Positions 11,523 to 22,933 of a DNA stretch of 64,000 nt are shown in pieces. Each line of letters opens with the position of its first letter. The stretch's first letter is position 1. Under the pieces are notes generated by a model that saw only the letters and a list, made by a program, of their open reading frames with translations, had not been told where the DNA came from and searched no databases. Source of the stretch: Elephas maximus indicus (taxonomy: Eukaryota; Chordata; Mammalia; Proboscidea; Elephantidae); contig NC_064822.1 in assembly GCF_024166365.1 (NCBI RefSeq), positions 105,148,823 to 105,212,822 of the forward strand, given 5' to 3'. The translations under genes and the position numbers were made by a program.

Positions 11523-11720
11523 ACTATAAAAGGAGCCAGGGTGGCGCACTGGTTAAGCGCTTGGCTGCTAACCGAAGGGATAAAGGTGTGGCAGTGGCTT
11601 TGGTAAAAATTTAGGGCCCTGAAAACCCCGTGGGGCAGTTCTACTGTGTCCTCTAGGATCGTTATAGAGTCACTATGAGTCAGAATAACTCAACAATGGG
11701 TTTTGGTTTTTTCGTGTCTA
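11523..11720 (+). mobile_element. AfroSINE, plus strand
   Basis: tRNA-like head 'ggtggcgcactggttaagcg', middle 'ggggcagttctactgtgtcc', tail 'actatgagtcagaa' and 'gggttttggttttt'. It lies between two RTE copies of the same orientation. Confidence 0.85.
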
Positions 11721-11743
11721 AATCTTTTTTTTTTTTTTTAGCT

Positions 11744-14700
11744 CCCACAGGTCTGTCAGTTTGTCGTACCGTGGGGGCTTGCGTGTTGCTGTGATGCTGG
11801 AAGCTATGCCACCAGTATTCAGATATCAGCAGGGTCACCCATGGAGGACAGGTTTCAGCTGAGCTTCCAGACTAAGACAGACTAGGAAGAAGGACCTGAC
11901 AGTCTACTTCCGAAAAGCATTAGCCAGTGAAAACCTTATGAATAGCAGCGGAACACTGTCTGATATAGTGCTAGAAGATGAGCCCCCCAGGTTGGAAGGC
12001 ACTCAAAAGATGACTGAGGAAGAGCTGCCTCCTCAAAGTAGAGTCAACCTTAATGACGTGGATGGAGTAAAGCTTTTGGGACCTTCATTTGCTGATGTGG
12101 CACGACTCAAAATGAGAAGAAACAGCTGCAAACATCCATTGATAATCAGAACCTGGAATGTACAAAGTATGAATCTAAGAAAATTGGAAATCATCAAAAA
12201 TGAAATGGAATGCATAAACATTGACATCCTAGGCATTAGTGAGCTGAAATGGACTGGTATTGGCCATTTTGAATCGGACAATCATATAGTCTACTATGCT
12301 GGGAATGACAACTTGAAGAGGAACGGTGTTGCATTCATCGTCAAAAAGAACATTTCAAGATCTATCCTGAAGTACAATGCTGTCAGTGATAGGATAATAC
12401 CCATATGCCTACAAGGAAGACCAGTTAATACGACTATTATTCAAATTTACACACCAACCACTAAGGCCAAAGATGAAAAAATAGAAGTTTTTATCAGCTG
12501 CTGCAGTCTGAAATTGATCGAACATGCAATCAAGATGCATTGATAATTACTGGCGATTGGAATGCAAAAGTTGGAAACAAAGAAGGATCAGTAGTTGGAA
12601 AACATGGCCTTGGTGATAGAAACAATGCCAGAGATTGAATGATAGAATTTTGCAAGACCAACGACTTCTTCATTGCAAATACCTTCTTTCACCAACATAA
12701 ACGGCGACTATACACATGGACCTTGCCAGGTGGAACACAAAGAAATCAAATTGACTACATCTGTGGAAAGGGACGATGAAAAGCTCAATATCATCAGTCA
12801 GAACAAGGCCAGGGGCCGACTGTGGAACAGACCATCAATTGCTCATATGCAAGTTCAAGCTGAAAGTGAACAAAATCAGAGCAAGTCCACGAGAGCCAAA
12901 ATATGACCTTGAGTGTATCCCACCTGAATTTAGAGACCATCTCAAGAACAGATTTCACGCATTGAACACTAGTGACCGAAGACCAGACGAGTTGCGGAAT
13001 GACATCAAGGACATCATCCATGAAGAAAGCAAGAGGTCACTGAAAAGACAGGAAAGAAAGAAAAGACCAAGATGGATGTCAGAGGAGACTCTGAAACTTG
13101 CTCTCGAACATCGAGCAGCTAAAGCAAAAGGAAGAATTGATGAGGTAAAAGAACTGCACAGAAGATTTCAAAGGATGTCTCGAGAAGACAAAGTAAAGTA
13201 TTATAATGACATGTGCAAAGAGCTAGAGATGGAGAACCAAAACGGAAGAACATGCTCGGCGTTTCTCAAGCTGAAAGAACTAAAGAAAAAAATCAAGCCT
13301 CGAGTTGCAATGGTGAAGGATTCCATGGGGAAAATATTAAACAATGCAGGAAGCATCAAAAGAAGATGGAAGGAATACACAGTCATTATACCAAAACGAA
13401 TTAGTCGATATTCAACCATTTCAAGAGGTGGCATATGATCAGGAACCGATGGTACTGAAGGAAGAAGTCCAAGCTGCTCTGAAGACATTGGTGAAAAACA
13501 AGGCTCCCGGAATTGATGCAATATCAATTGAGATGTTTCAACAAACAGATGCAGTGCTGGAGGTGCTCACTTGTCCATGCCAAGAAATACGGAGGACAGC
13601 TTCCTGGCCAACTGACTGGAAGAGATCCATGTTTATGCCTATTCCCAAGAAAGGTGATCCGACCGAATGTGGAAATTATCGAACAGTATCATTAATATCA
13701 CACACATGCAAAATTTTGCTGAAGATCATTCAAAAACAGCTACAGCATTATATCGAAAGGGAACGGCCAGAAATTCAGGCCGGTTTCAGAAGAAGATGTG
13801 GAAACAGGGATATCATCGCTGATGTCAGATAGATCCTGGCTAAAAGCAGAGAATACCAGAAGGATGTTTACCTGTGTTTTATTGACTATGCAAAGGCATT
13901 CAACTGTGTGGATCATAAGAAATTATGGATAACATTGTGAAGAATGGGAATTCCAGAACACTTAATTGTGCTCATGAGGAACCTTTACATAGATCAAGAG
14001 GCAGTTGTTCAGACAGAACAAGGGCATACAGATTGGTTTAAAGTCAGGAAAGGTGTGCGTCAGGGTTGTATTCTTTCACCATACCTATTTAATCTGTATG
14101 CTAAACAAATAATACGAGAAGCTGGACTATATGAAGAATGGGGCATCAGGATTGAAGGAAGACTCATTAGCAACCTGCGTTATGCAGATGACACAACCTT
14201 GCTTGCTGAAAGTGAAGAGGACTTGAAGCACTTACTGATGAAGATCAAAGAACACAGCCTTCAATATGGACTGCACCTCAACATAAAGAAAACAAAAATC
14301 CTCACAATTGGACAAAGGAGCAACATCATCATAAACGGAGAAAAGATTGAAGTTGTCAAGGATTTCATTTTACTTGAATCCACAATCAACACCCATGGAA
14401 GCAGCAGTCAAGAAAACAAAAGACGCACTGCATTGGGCAAATCTGCTGCAGAGGACCTCTTCAAAGTGTTGAAGAGCAAAGATGTCACCCTGAAGACTAA
14501 GGTGCACCTGACCCAAGCCATGGTATTTTCAATCGCACCATATGCATGTGAAAGCTGGACAATGAATAAGGAAGATGGAAGAAGAGTTGACACCTTTGAA
14601 TTGTAGTGTTGGTGAAGAATATTGAATATACCATGGACTGCCAAAAGAATGAACAAATCTGTCTTGGAAGAAGTGCGGCCAGAATTCTCCTTAGAGGCAA

Positions 14701-14962
14701 GGATTGGTGAGACTGCGTCTTACATACTTTGGACATGTTGTCAGGAGGGATCAGTCCCTGGAGGACATCATGCCTGGCAGAGTACAGGGTCAGCGGAAAA
14801 GAGGAAGACCATCAAGGAGGTGGATTGACACAGTGACTGCAACAATGAGCTCAAGCGTAACAATGATTGTAAGAATGAATCAGGACAGGGCAGTGTTTCC
14901 TTTTGTTGTGCATAGGGTCGCTATGAGTCGGAACCAACTGCGTGGCACCTAACAACAACACA
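11744..14962 (+). mobile_element. RTE LINE, near full length (3.2 kb), inactive
   Basis: Non-LTR retrotransposon. The 5' leader is at 11744-11937. The first frame (11938-12543) carries the apurinic endonuclease: IRTWNVQSM, then DILGISELKWTG with the catalytic glutamate. Further blocks in shifted frames hold RT motifs: NKAPGIDAISIEMF (about 13,500), the PIPKKGD and NYRTVSLIS region (about 13,640), VRQGCILSPYLFNLYA (about 14,060) and YADDTTLLAESEEDL (about 14,180). The tail reads 'ggtcgctatgagtcggaacc' then caacaacaac. The same ten bases, ttttttagct, occur at 11734-11743 and 14963-14972, consistent with a target-site duplication. Several frameshifts and stops separate the domains, so it cannot move by itself. 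Its 3' end is nearly the same as the AfroSINE tail, which fits RTE as the SINE's partner LINE. Confidence 0.9.
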
Positions 14963-15742
14963 TTTTTTAGCTGCATACTCGTTGATTGCCTCTTCATATG
15001 ACCATTTTGTACTATTTTTATAGAGGTATTAGAAAGACGGCCTGTAAAAAATAGTTTATTATTGATAGTTGAGGAATTTCTTTTTTCAGCTTCACAACTC
15101 CGTACTGGTAAGGCCACTTCTGTAACTTTCTCTGAAGTTCTGGAACAGGCGGTGCTCCGTGCTGGGGACAAGCCCTCCGAGAACTCCAGCCCTTTGCTCT
15201 CCTTTGGCTTGGTCTCTATGGGGAGCTGCGAGGGGGCAGCTTAGCCAGGTCGTCGCCGCCCTCGTCCCCTTTACCACGCACCCCACGGTGACTATGAGTT
15301 TGAAAAGCCGCACCCACCCCACCCCTGGATGGGGAGGTGGTGCCCGCAGCCGCCGAGAACGCCCGCGGCCCCAAGACTGCACTTGGGCTGCTGGGTGACC
15401 TCCGATGCTGGGCTGGGGCTGCTGTTTCCTCTTCGCTTTCCTGGAGAATTCGCCGAGCTTTCAAAGGTACTCTGAAACTTAAGCTCTACTAAATTCACGG
15501 TAAATCGGCCCCTGTGAGCGCGGTTTCTGAAGTGTCGTTCGTTGGGGGCTCCACTGTGTCTCGGGCGGGACCTGCCGCTCTTCCCTTTCTCCGCTAGAGG
15601 CAGCCGGGAACCGTGATCCTTCCTCAGTGTGAAGGAAGGCGGAGAACTTTTGCTACGACGCCTGTTGGTGGCCAGAGTCTAGATTGACAGGAGCCCTAGC
15701 TAATGGTTCTGAAATAAGAAGCAGTTGTTTACGCACGTACAG

Positions 15743-15777
15743 CCAATAGGCCGGCAGGAGTGCGGCCAACGGCCAAT
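15743..15777 (+). promoter_or_regulatory. Paired CCAAT boxes (likely NF-Y sites)
   Basis: 'agccaatagg' and 'ggccaatgag' stand 30 bases apart (start to start), about three helical turns, upstream of the probable first exon. NF-Y commonly binds such spaced pairs in TATA-less promoters. Binding itself is inferred. Confidence 0.6.
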
Positions 15778-15829
15778 GAGGACTGGCCCTACGTAGGACG
15801 TGGAGGCGGGGATTTCTTCGAGGGGCGGG

Positions 15830-15913
15830 CGCTAGGTAAAGAGTCTGGAGCGGACTCTGGGAGAGCCAGAAGTGCATCCGGTGTTGGAGGAGCTGTTGGC
15901 TTGTGAGAGACGG
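15830..15913 (+). other. TMBIM6: Probable TMBIM6 non-coding first exon
   Basis: The GC-rich sequence ends 'gtgagagacgg' followed by a gtaaaa donor at 15914. It lies within the CpG region, on the gene strand, and no ATG-led frame is needed because translation begins in the next exon at 25,284. The start coordinate is a guess from the promoter layout; other first exons in the island are possible. Confidence 0.45.
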
Positions 15914-17348
15914 GTAAAAAGAAACGTCTGAAGCTGGGACTGGGAAGCCAGGGAGCGAGAGAAGGAAAGGAGGGTAATATTGCCAGGACAGGAGTGAGAG
16001 TAGCCTGTGTTTTGGTCGGAAGTGGCCCTGGTCGGCGATGGGACTCCGGAGGGCGGGGAGGGGTGAGACTAGGGAACTAGTGGCGCGCATGCGTGATTGT
16101 ATCGGCCGGGGGGAGGGGCGGGGAGTGTTCGGGGTCCTGGGGGGCGTCGAGGCTCCCATTCCGCGCTGAGTGCTGGCGCGGGCTCCTTCTTAACGTGCAT
16201 TTCTTGCTCTGGCACCGGTTTTCTCCTCTTTCCTCCCCGCAAAGTGTAGACGCAGGGCCTTTTGACCCCTTCCTCCTTTTTCCGAGTCGAATGAAAGCGA
16301 AACCTTACGAGTTTGTTGTCACCCTCGCCCCACCCGGCCGCTCCCTGCTTTGCAGCGAAGCCTCTGGCCGGGCAGCCTCTGGGAGTGAGGCCGGGCCCGC
16401 GGTCCGGGACTCGGAAGGGCCTGGTCAGGCTTGCTGCCCTGTCACGGCGGGGCGGGTGATGTCACACTCGTCTGTGACCGGAGAGACCCATTAGTTACTT
16501 GGAAGCCAACAGCAGAGGAGTGAGGTGAGAAGAGACCGGGGCTCGGAGTGGCTTCCCAGGCCCGCAGGGCAGCCTTCTCTGTTCTGATTGGTTACCTTTG
16601 GACAGGTGAGGTGGCCTTGCTTTGCTTGGTCCCGAGCCTTGTGGGCGTCTTGTTCAAAAGGCAACTCAGGAAAGGCGTGGCTGGGTGGTTGTTTTTTTTC
16701 CTTTGGACGTACTTGCTGGAGCTGTGGTAATAAGTAGGCTTTGGTATTTTTTGATGTTTATTGTGGAATCGCTACCCCGGGCCAGGCCAGGTTACATGAC
16801 CTACCTCATCAGCCTTTCATTGGCCGAACACCTACAAAAACCCTTCTGAACTTGAGACTCTGTTCTAGCAATGGTTAACCTATGAATGCATCACCCAGTA
16901 GAGGAGCTGACTGTGCCAGAAACACAGGCAAGGATTTTAAGGTTGAAGGTTAATGAAGAATGGGCTTTTCTAGTTACTTATTGATATTTATTTGTAGTTT
17001 ATCTTTCGATTGTGTAGTTTAAGAGTTGTTTCGAGAAAGATTAAGTTGCATGACCGTATTTCTTATAGCTTCTGTGAACTTTTCTTTGTGTAATTAATTT
17101 ATGAGGTGTACTCTATTTCGTGCTTCCTTATTCCTTTTTGTCTAAATTTTTTTGTTCTGGCCTCAAAAATATGTTGACATTTAGATTCCGTTTGCTGTTT
17201 TCCTCCAGTGAGGACATCATTTGAATCCTTGAAATGGAATCTGTAATTTGAATCCAGAGTTTCCTTCTGTTCTTCTTGTGGAAACATGGCTTAGTACCGT
17301 TTTTTTCCCTTCTCGCCCTTATTGACCTGCAGTCTTAACTCTCCTAAA

Positions 17349-17493
17349 GAATGTTGTTGTTAGGTGCGGTCGAGTCAGTTTCAACTCACAGTGCCCCTAT
17401 CTGTGTACGACAGAACGAGATGCTGCCTGGTCCTGCGCCAGCCCTCAGAATCGTCGCTACGTTTGAGCCCATCGTTGCAGCCCCTGTGTCAAT
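17349..17493 (-). mobile_element. RTE LINE 3' end, minus strand
   Basis: The reverse complement of the RTE tail: 'ttgttgttaggtgcggtcga', 'tacgacagaacgagatgctg', 'gagcccatcgttgcagc'. It is truncated at about 145 bases. Confidence 0.8.
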
Positions 17494-17571
17494 AGGGAAG
17501 ATAAAATTAATCTAGATATTTAGTCAGAATTTCCCTTTTTTTTTCTAGTTGTGAATATAGCTCATGCTTAT

Positions 17572-17689
17572 TGTAGAAATACTGAAAAATGTAGTAAGAA
17601 TCAGTGTAATTTTTTTTTTTTTTTTTAAAGATTGTTGGCCTGTGGCTGGGACTGTCTTAATGAAAGCTTACTTTCCTACTGTAGGGTGG
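17572..17689. repeat. Local repeat, copy 1 of 2
   Basis: 'gaaatactgaaaaatgtagt' through 'ttggcctgtggctgggactg' to 'actgtagggtg' matches 19877-20009 closely, in the same orientation, 2.3 kb away in the same intron. The flanks do not match. Confidence 0.75.
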
Positions 17690-18000
17690 ACTAGTAGAAA
17701 GAGCCCTGGACTTTAGAGGCCAGAAGACCAGGAATCTGGGTCTGGCTCTGCTGTTTATTTAACGTTTTGATATGGGTCGGATCAGTAATTACTAATGTGT
17801 GTTTAGCACTTAAAACGTTTCACAGATTTTCTTGCTGACGTTCAGTAAGCTAGTGAGCTGGGGAGAGCAGGTGTTAATCATCCTTATTCTACACATGAGG
17901 AAGTTGAGATGGTCTTAGGTGAAATGATTTCCCAAGGTTATATGGTAGAAAATGGCAGGACTTGTGACTCCAAATTCAGTGCTGTGCCACTATTCTGCCT
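17690..18000. repeat. MIR-like SINE remnants
   Basis: 'agaaagagccctggacttta' resembles a plus-strand MIR head. From 17,830 on, 'cacatgaggaagttgagatg' and 'cccaaggttatatggtag' resemble a minus-strand MIR core. Confidence 0.55.
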
Positions 18001-18047
18001 TTTTGAACTTCGTTTTTTAATGTATAAAGTGGTACTGATCATTCTTA

Positions 18048-18240
18048 AGAAGTCCTGGTGGCGCAGTGATAAAGCCCTAGGCTGCTAACTGAAAGGTCAG
18101 CAGTGGGAACCCACTAGCAGCTCCATGGGAGAAAAACGTGGCACTCTGTTTCTGTGAAGATTACTGCCATGGAAACCCTATGGGACAATTCTTCTCTGTC
18201 CTGTAGGGTCACCGTATCTATCTGGACGGCTGCAGGGTTA
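18048..18240 (+). mobile_element. AfroSINE, plus strand
   Basis: Head 'gtcctggtggcgcagtgata', middle 'gaaaccctatgggacaattc'. An exact ten-base duplication, atcattctta, flanks it at 18038-18047 and 18241-18250. Confidence 0.9.
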
Positions 18241-18888
18241 ATCATTCTTACCTTTTCCTCGTGGGTTTGGGTGAAGATCGGGGTGGGGGAGATGATGTAT
18301 ATAAAAACACTTTGAAAGTTATAAAATTTTATGTAAATGTAGTCGGTGGTGCCTTCTATAAAACTGCTAGTCTGAAGAGTTTCACTTTGTTTCATAAACT
18401 ACCCAAGGATTATATTTTCCTTTGGGGAAACCAGAGTAAGAGTGAGTTGCATCGATACCAATAGTGAATAAAAGGGTAAAAAATGAAGATTTTTCATACT
18501 GTGACTTTTTAAGAGTTTTCGTAGTGTGACTTTCAAGTCACATAGTGCAGTTTTTTTAATTGCCATTTTAACTAGGATCATGATGCTCTTTGAAATATTT
18601 CTTTGCTACTTTGCTTTGACTTTAGAACCTGGTAGAAATATCTTCCATGCCACCCAGTTTTGTTCCCCTAGAGTTCCTAACCAAATCTTATGGAGACTTT
18701 TATAGTTGTTATGTTAAACACATTTTTGTTTTCCCCATGACAAATATTCAAGACCAGGAGAGAAAGGCTGTAGGGGTTGGCTTTTAGGGCCACCTGATTG
18801 ACCCCTGGCAGTAGTAGGTGCTGCTCTGAGCCATCTGAGGAATGTTGATTTGAGGTTACAGTGCTCTTGATCTGATAACGGGGTCTAG

Positions 18889-19548
18889 TTTTTTTTTTTT
18901 TTTTTAATTGTGCTTTAAGTGAAAGTTTACAAATCAAGTCAGTCTCTCATACCAAAATTTATATACACCTTGCTATGTACTTCTAAGTGCTCTCCCCCTA
19001 ATGAGACAATACACTCCTTCCCTCCACTCTCTCTTTTCATGTCCATTTGGCCAGCGTCTAACCCCCTTTGCCCTCTCATCTCCTTTCCAGACAAGAGATG
19101 CCAACGTAGTCTCATGTGTCTTCTTGATCCAAGAAGCTCATTTTTCACCAGTGTCATTTTCTATCCCACTGTCCAGTCCAATTCCTGTCTGAAGAGTTGG
19201 CTTTGGGCATGGTTCCTGTCTTGGGCTAATAGAAGGTCTGGAGACCATGACCACCGGGGTGCTTCCAGTCTTAGTCAGACCATTAAGTCTGGTCTTTTTA
19301 CGAGAATTTGGGGTCTGCATCCCACTGCTTTCCTGCTCCTTCAGGGGTTCTCTGTTAGGGCAGTGATCAATGGTAGCCGGGCACATCTAGTTCTTCAGAT
19401 CTCAGGCTGATGTAGTTGATGTGGCCCTTTCTGTCTCTTGGGCTCATAATTACCTTGTGTCTTTGGTGCTCTTCATTCTCCTTTGCTCTAGGTGGGTTGA
19501 GACCCACTGATGCATCTTAGATGGCCACTTGCTAGCATTTAAGACAAT
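18889..19548 (-). mobile_element. L1 3' UTR (afrotherian type), minus strand
   Basis: It starts with a T run (the L1 poly-A), then 'attgtgctttaagtgaaagt', and carries the 3' UTR word 'ttacgagaatttggggtctg', ending 5'-truncated at 'gctagcatttaagac'. The flanks ggggtctag (18880-18888) and ggggcctag (19549-19557) form a target-site duplication with one change. Confidence 0.8.
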
Positions 19549-19876
19549 GGGGCCTAGAGTTGCTCTGGAGATTCTTGATTGCTTTTTAAGTCTGGCGGAT
19601 ACTGCGCAGAATCAGATGAAAGTTCTGCTTACAACCTAAAGCGTCAGAAGTTCCTGCACAACTGGAATCCAAAGAACTTGAAAAAAGGGCTTCAAGGGTG
19701 AGGGTTGAGTGGGCGGCTGTTTGTTCTAATCTATGCCTGCTAATCATTTGGGCTAAATAAGGTGTTACCGAGAAGGGATTGCTCATTTCTACTTGAAGAA
19801 GATTAAGTGTTTAGGACATTGGGGCCTTTTTATGAGTCAGTGTCAGTCAAACAGTTTTTACAGAGAGGGAGAGGTT

Positions 19877-20009
19877 TGTAGAAATACCGAAAAATACAGA
19901 GGAATGTAGTAAGAATCAGTATATGTTAATTTTTTTCTTTTTTTAAATTTCTGTTGGCCTGTGGCTGGAACTGCCTTAATGAAAGCTTGCTCTTTCCTAC
20001 TGTAAGGTG
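19877..20009. repeat. Local repeat, copy 2 of 2
   Basis: The partner of 17572-17689. It differs by point changes and by a short insertion near its start. Confidence 0.75.
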
Positions 20010-20749
20010 TCAGAAGTTTCGTACAAAAGCTAATTTATTGAAGGCAATATTTACTTAACTGGCATTCCATCTCCAGTTACTGGCTTGGTTTTGAGGCAGC
20101 CCTAGAAGACAGAATTGTGTTTGATAATTCAAAGTTTTGATTCAAGTTAAGGGAGAGTCTGGGACTTCAGGGATCCATGAGATCTGGGATGATCACAGCC
20201 CAGCCCTAGTTGAAATGGACTTCCTTGGATTACCCTGAAACAGAACTGACCTACCTTCTAGGGGTGGCAGGAGAAGAATCAAGCTAATGACCATTTGTGT
20301 CATCAAATTCTCTACCATATCAGATTATCACTTAAGGGCTATTAGGCTGTCTCAAAACACCTTGCGGCCCTTCGGGACAGGAGGTACAGTGTAAATGTGC
20401 TAGAGGAGCTCAGTACATATTAACCATTACTGGTTATTGCTGGTTAAAACGGCTGTGAAAGCAGTTTTAACCAGTAAAAAGATTTATCAGGTTCTTTTAA
20501 ATTCCTTTAAATCCCCCCTTTCCATTTAATTTTACTCTCATTTGGGCAAATATAAAGTCTTCAGAATATAGCTATTTGTGAGTTAATGGTTTAATAAGAT
20601 TAAAAAAAAAATTGACAGGGCATATGTAAATTAGGCCTGGGATAAACACCTTCTAAAACTAGACTTTTGAAAGGAAGAATCAGAGGCATTTTCCATAGAT
20701 TGTACTGAGTACATGAGGGTAATGGGCATTTACACCAATGACAGTGGTT

Positions 20750-20951
20750 AATATGTACTGAGCTCCTCCTGTGTACAAAGGGCTATTTTAAGTACTTGTT
20801 TTATCTCACTTAGTCCTCAACCCTGTTTTTACAGGTGAGGAAACTGATGCACACAGAGGTTAAATGTCAGAAACTTGTTGCACGTCGCAAAGCTAAGGAA
20901 TAACAGCCAGGTTTCAAACTCAACAGGCTGTATGCTTAACCACTATGCCTG
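20750..20951 (-). repeat. MIR SINE, minus strand
   Basis: 'ttttacaggtgaggaaactg', 'acacagaggttaaatg' and 'tatgcttaaccactatgcct' are the MIR core and head read in reverse. Confidence 0.75.
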
Positions 20952-21502
20952 GGACCTGGCTGTATACAAAGTCTGTAAACTATTCAATAGGAAGAACTAG
21001 TGAAAAATTACAAACTATTCCCCCTTTTTTAAACCACATGGGCTTTTTCTTTGCATATTAATTTGGTCCCTTCTAGAAGTGTGGGAACAGGCTTGAAGAT
21101 GGGTGAATTAATAACAGGAATGAAGAACTGTATAACTCACAAACTAACCTTTAATTAAATGATCAACAATATTTCTTCGACTTGCTGGTTTAATGTTGCT
21201 AGTATACTGAGATAGCTTCTGTCCTGGCTCCAGCATTCAGCAGACTTTTCTTTTTCAAAGGAAAGGATTTTTTTTTTTTTTTTTTTAATGCCTGCTATGC
21301 ATGATGGTTTCTGTTTTGCGTCGCTCTTGGCCACTTTGACATGTTTCATACCACTGTACTTACTGATGTTGTAATAGGATTGTGGTTTTTTTTTTTTTTT
21401 AAGGCTTGGCCCTTGGTCATAATCTTACATTTTAGAACAAGGGCAAAGAAAGATACCTGGAACAAAACAGCAAAAGATTTAACAGGACCTAGATGACCTA
21501 GG

Positions 21503-21660
21503 GAAACCCTATGGTGGTATAGTGGTAAAGTGCTGCAGCTGCTAACCAAAAGGTTGGCAGTTCAAATCCACCAGGCGCTCTTTGGAAACTATGGGATAGC
21601 TCTGCCCTGTCCTATAAGGTCGCTATGTCGGAATCCACTAGACGGCAGTAGGTTTAGGTG
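21503..21660 (+). mobile_element. AfroSINE, plus strand
   Basis: 'accctatggtggtatagtgg', 'gctaaccaaaaggttggcag', 'gtcctataaggtcgctatg'. A shorter AfroSINE variant. Confidence 0.85.
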
Positions 21661-22770
21661 ACCAATGATAAGAATGTCTGTCTCCTCCTTTCCGCCCCTG
21701 TTGCCCCTCCCCCCTCCTAAAAAGGGCAGAAAGAGACCACAGTAATACCTAACTTAAAACAATGTGTTTACTTAAGTTTGCTTTTCTTGGTAAAGCTATG
21801 CAGTAAGGTCTCAGTTTTTTTTTTGTTTTGGCTCTGGCAGAGGAGGCTGGCTCAGGGAACCACAGAATGGTCACGCTTCCAATAGAGCTTTAGCAGTATG
21901 TGCGTGAAACAGCCCTGGCAAATTTGGAGCTTCCTGTTCTCCTAAGGATAGGAGAATAAAATGAGGCTCTGAACCGAATTAAAGAAAATTGGTAATGATT
22001 AACACCTGAATATTTACCCCTGCCTCACAAATGAGTGTAGGCAGATTCTCCTTGACTCCGGAATCACTAGCCACATTGTACTGTTTTACGGTTGAGTATC
22101 TCTAGAACTGGGAAGTAGGAAAGAAAATCCAATTTCTAGATTCCTGTACGAGTTGGGGTCCAGGGTGAGACCATGTTGATACTAATTTCATAATGACTTA
22201 GATGTGTGTTATATTGAAGCATTTTTTAGCAACTTGTACTTTTTTAAAAACAAAGATTTTCATTTGACTGTGGGACCTCTTTGCAATGTTAGTTAAGTAA
22301 CTTGGTTAGTGATTTTGAATATGGCAGGCTCCTTTAAGAACAACTGTTACTGGAACTGAAAATACTTTTGATACGGTAGCTGTTATTTTTGAGTTATGAA
22401 TGCAATTTAATCTTGTTCAGCTGAGTTTGCATATTGGCCATTGAAATGTAGGTATCTTTAATGTGTGGCTTCTGAGTACAACTGGTTGAGGCTGGAAACC
22501 TGGTAAGTTTATTCTGTCTGACAAAATTTGAAACAACGATTTTATCTAATTACCTACCTGCACATTAGTTCTTGATGATTTGAAACAGAGCTAAAGTAAA
22601 CTGTCATATTTCCTTGATTCTAAGACCTTTTTCCCTCACATTTTAATATTTCTGAAAAAATTGTCTTACTGCATTAAATGTATATGTCCACTGCATTTCT
22701 CTCCCCCCCCCATAAAGCTGTTATTAAAAACTGCTGCATATGTTTGCATCAAGAAAATATGGTGGTTGCA

Positions 22771-22933
22771 AAAAAAAAACCTCTTTGCTGTCGAGTCGAT
22801 TCCGACTCATAGCGACCCTATAGGACAGGGTAGAACTGCCACGTAGAGTTTCCAAGGAGCACCTGGTGGATTCGAACTGCTGACATTTTGTTAGCAGACG
22901 TAGGTGTTAACCACTACACCCCCAGGGTTTCCG
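22771..22933 (-). mobile_element. AfroSINE, minus strand
   Basis: 'gtcgagtcgattccgactca' to 'ttaaccactacacccccagg'. The direct repeats atggtggttgca (22759-22770) and atggtggttaca (22934-22945) flank it. The core is very close to consensus, so the insertion looks young. Confidence 0.9.

Larger units (their letters stand above)
15100..16600. promoter_or_regulatory. CpG-rich promoter region of TMBIM6
   Basis: GC content and CpG density rise sharply relative to the AT-rich flanks, with many cg pairs from about 15,150 to 16,500. Two CCAAT boxes (15743-15747 and 15773-15777) lie in the same orientation 30 bases apart, just before the likely start of transcription. I see no TATA box. A CRE-like word, tgatgtca, occurs near 16458. 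The region suits a broadly expressed housekeeping promoter. Confidence 0.75.

Noticed and set aside
15653-16159. 168-codon minus-strand frame in the CpG region
   Set aside because: Open frames are common by chance in GC-rich promoters; there is no domain or splice support.
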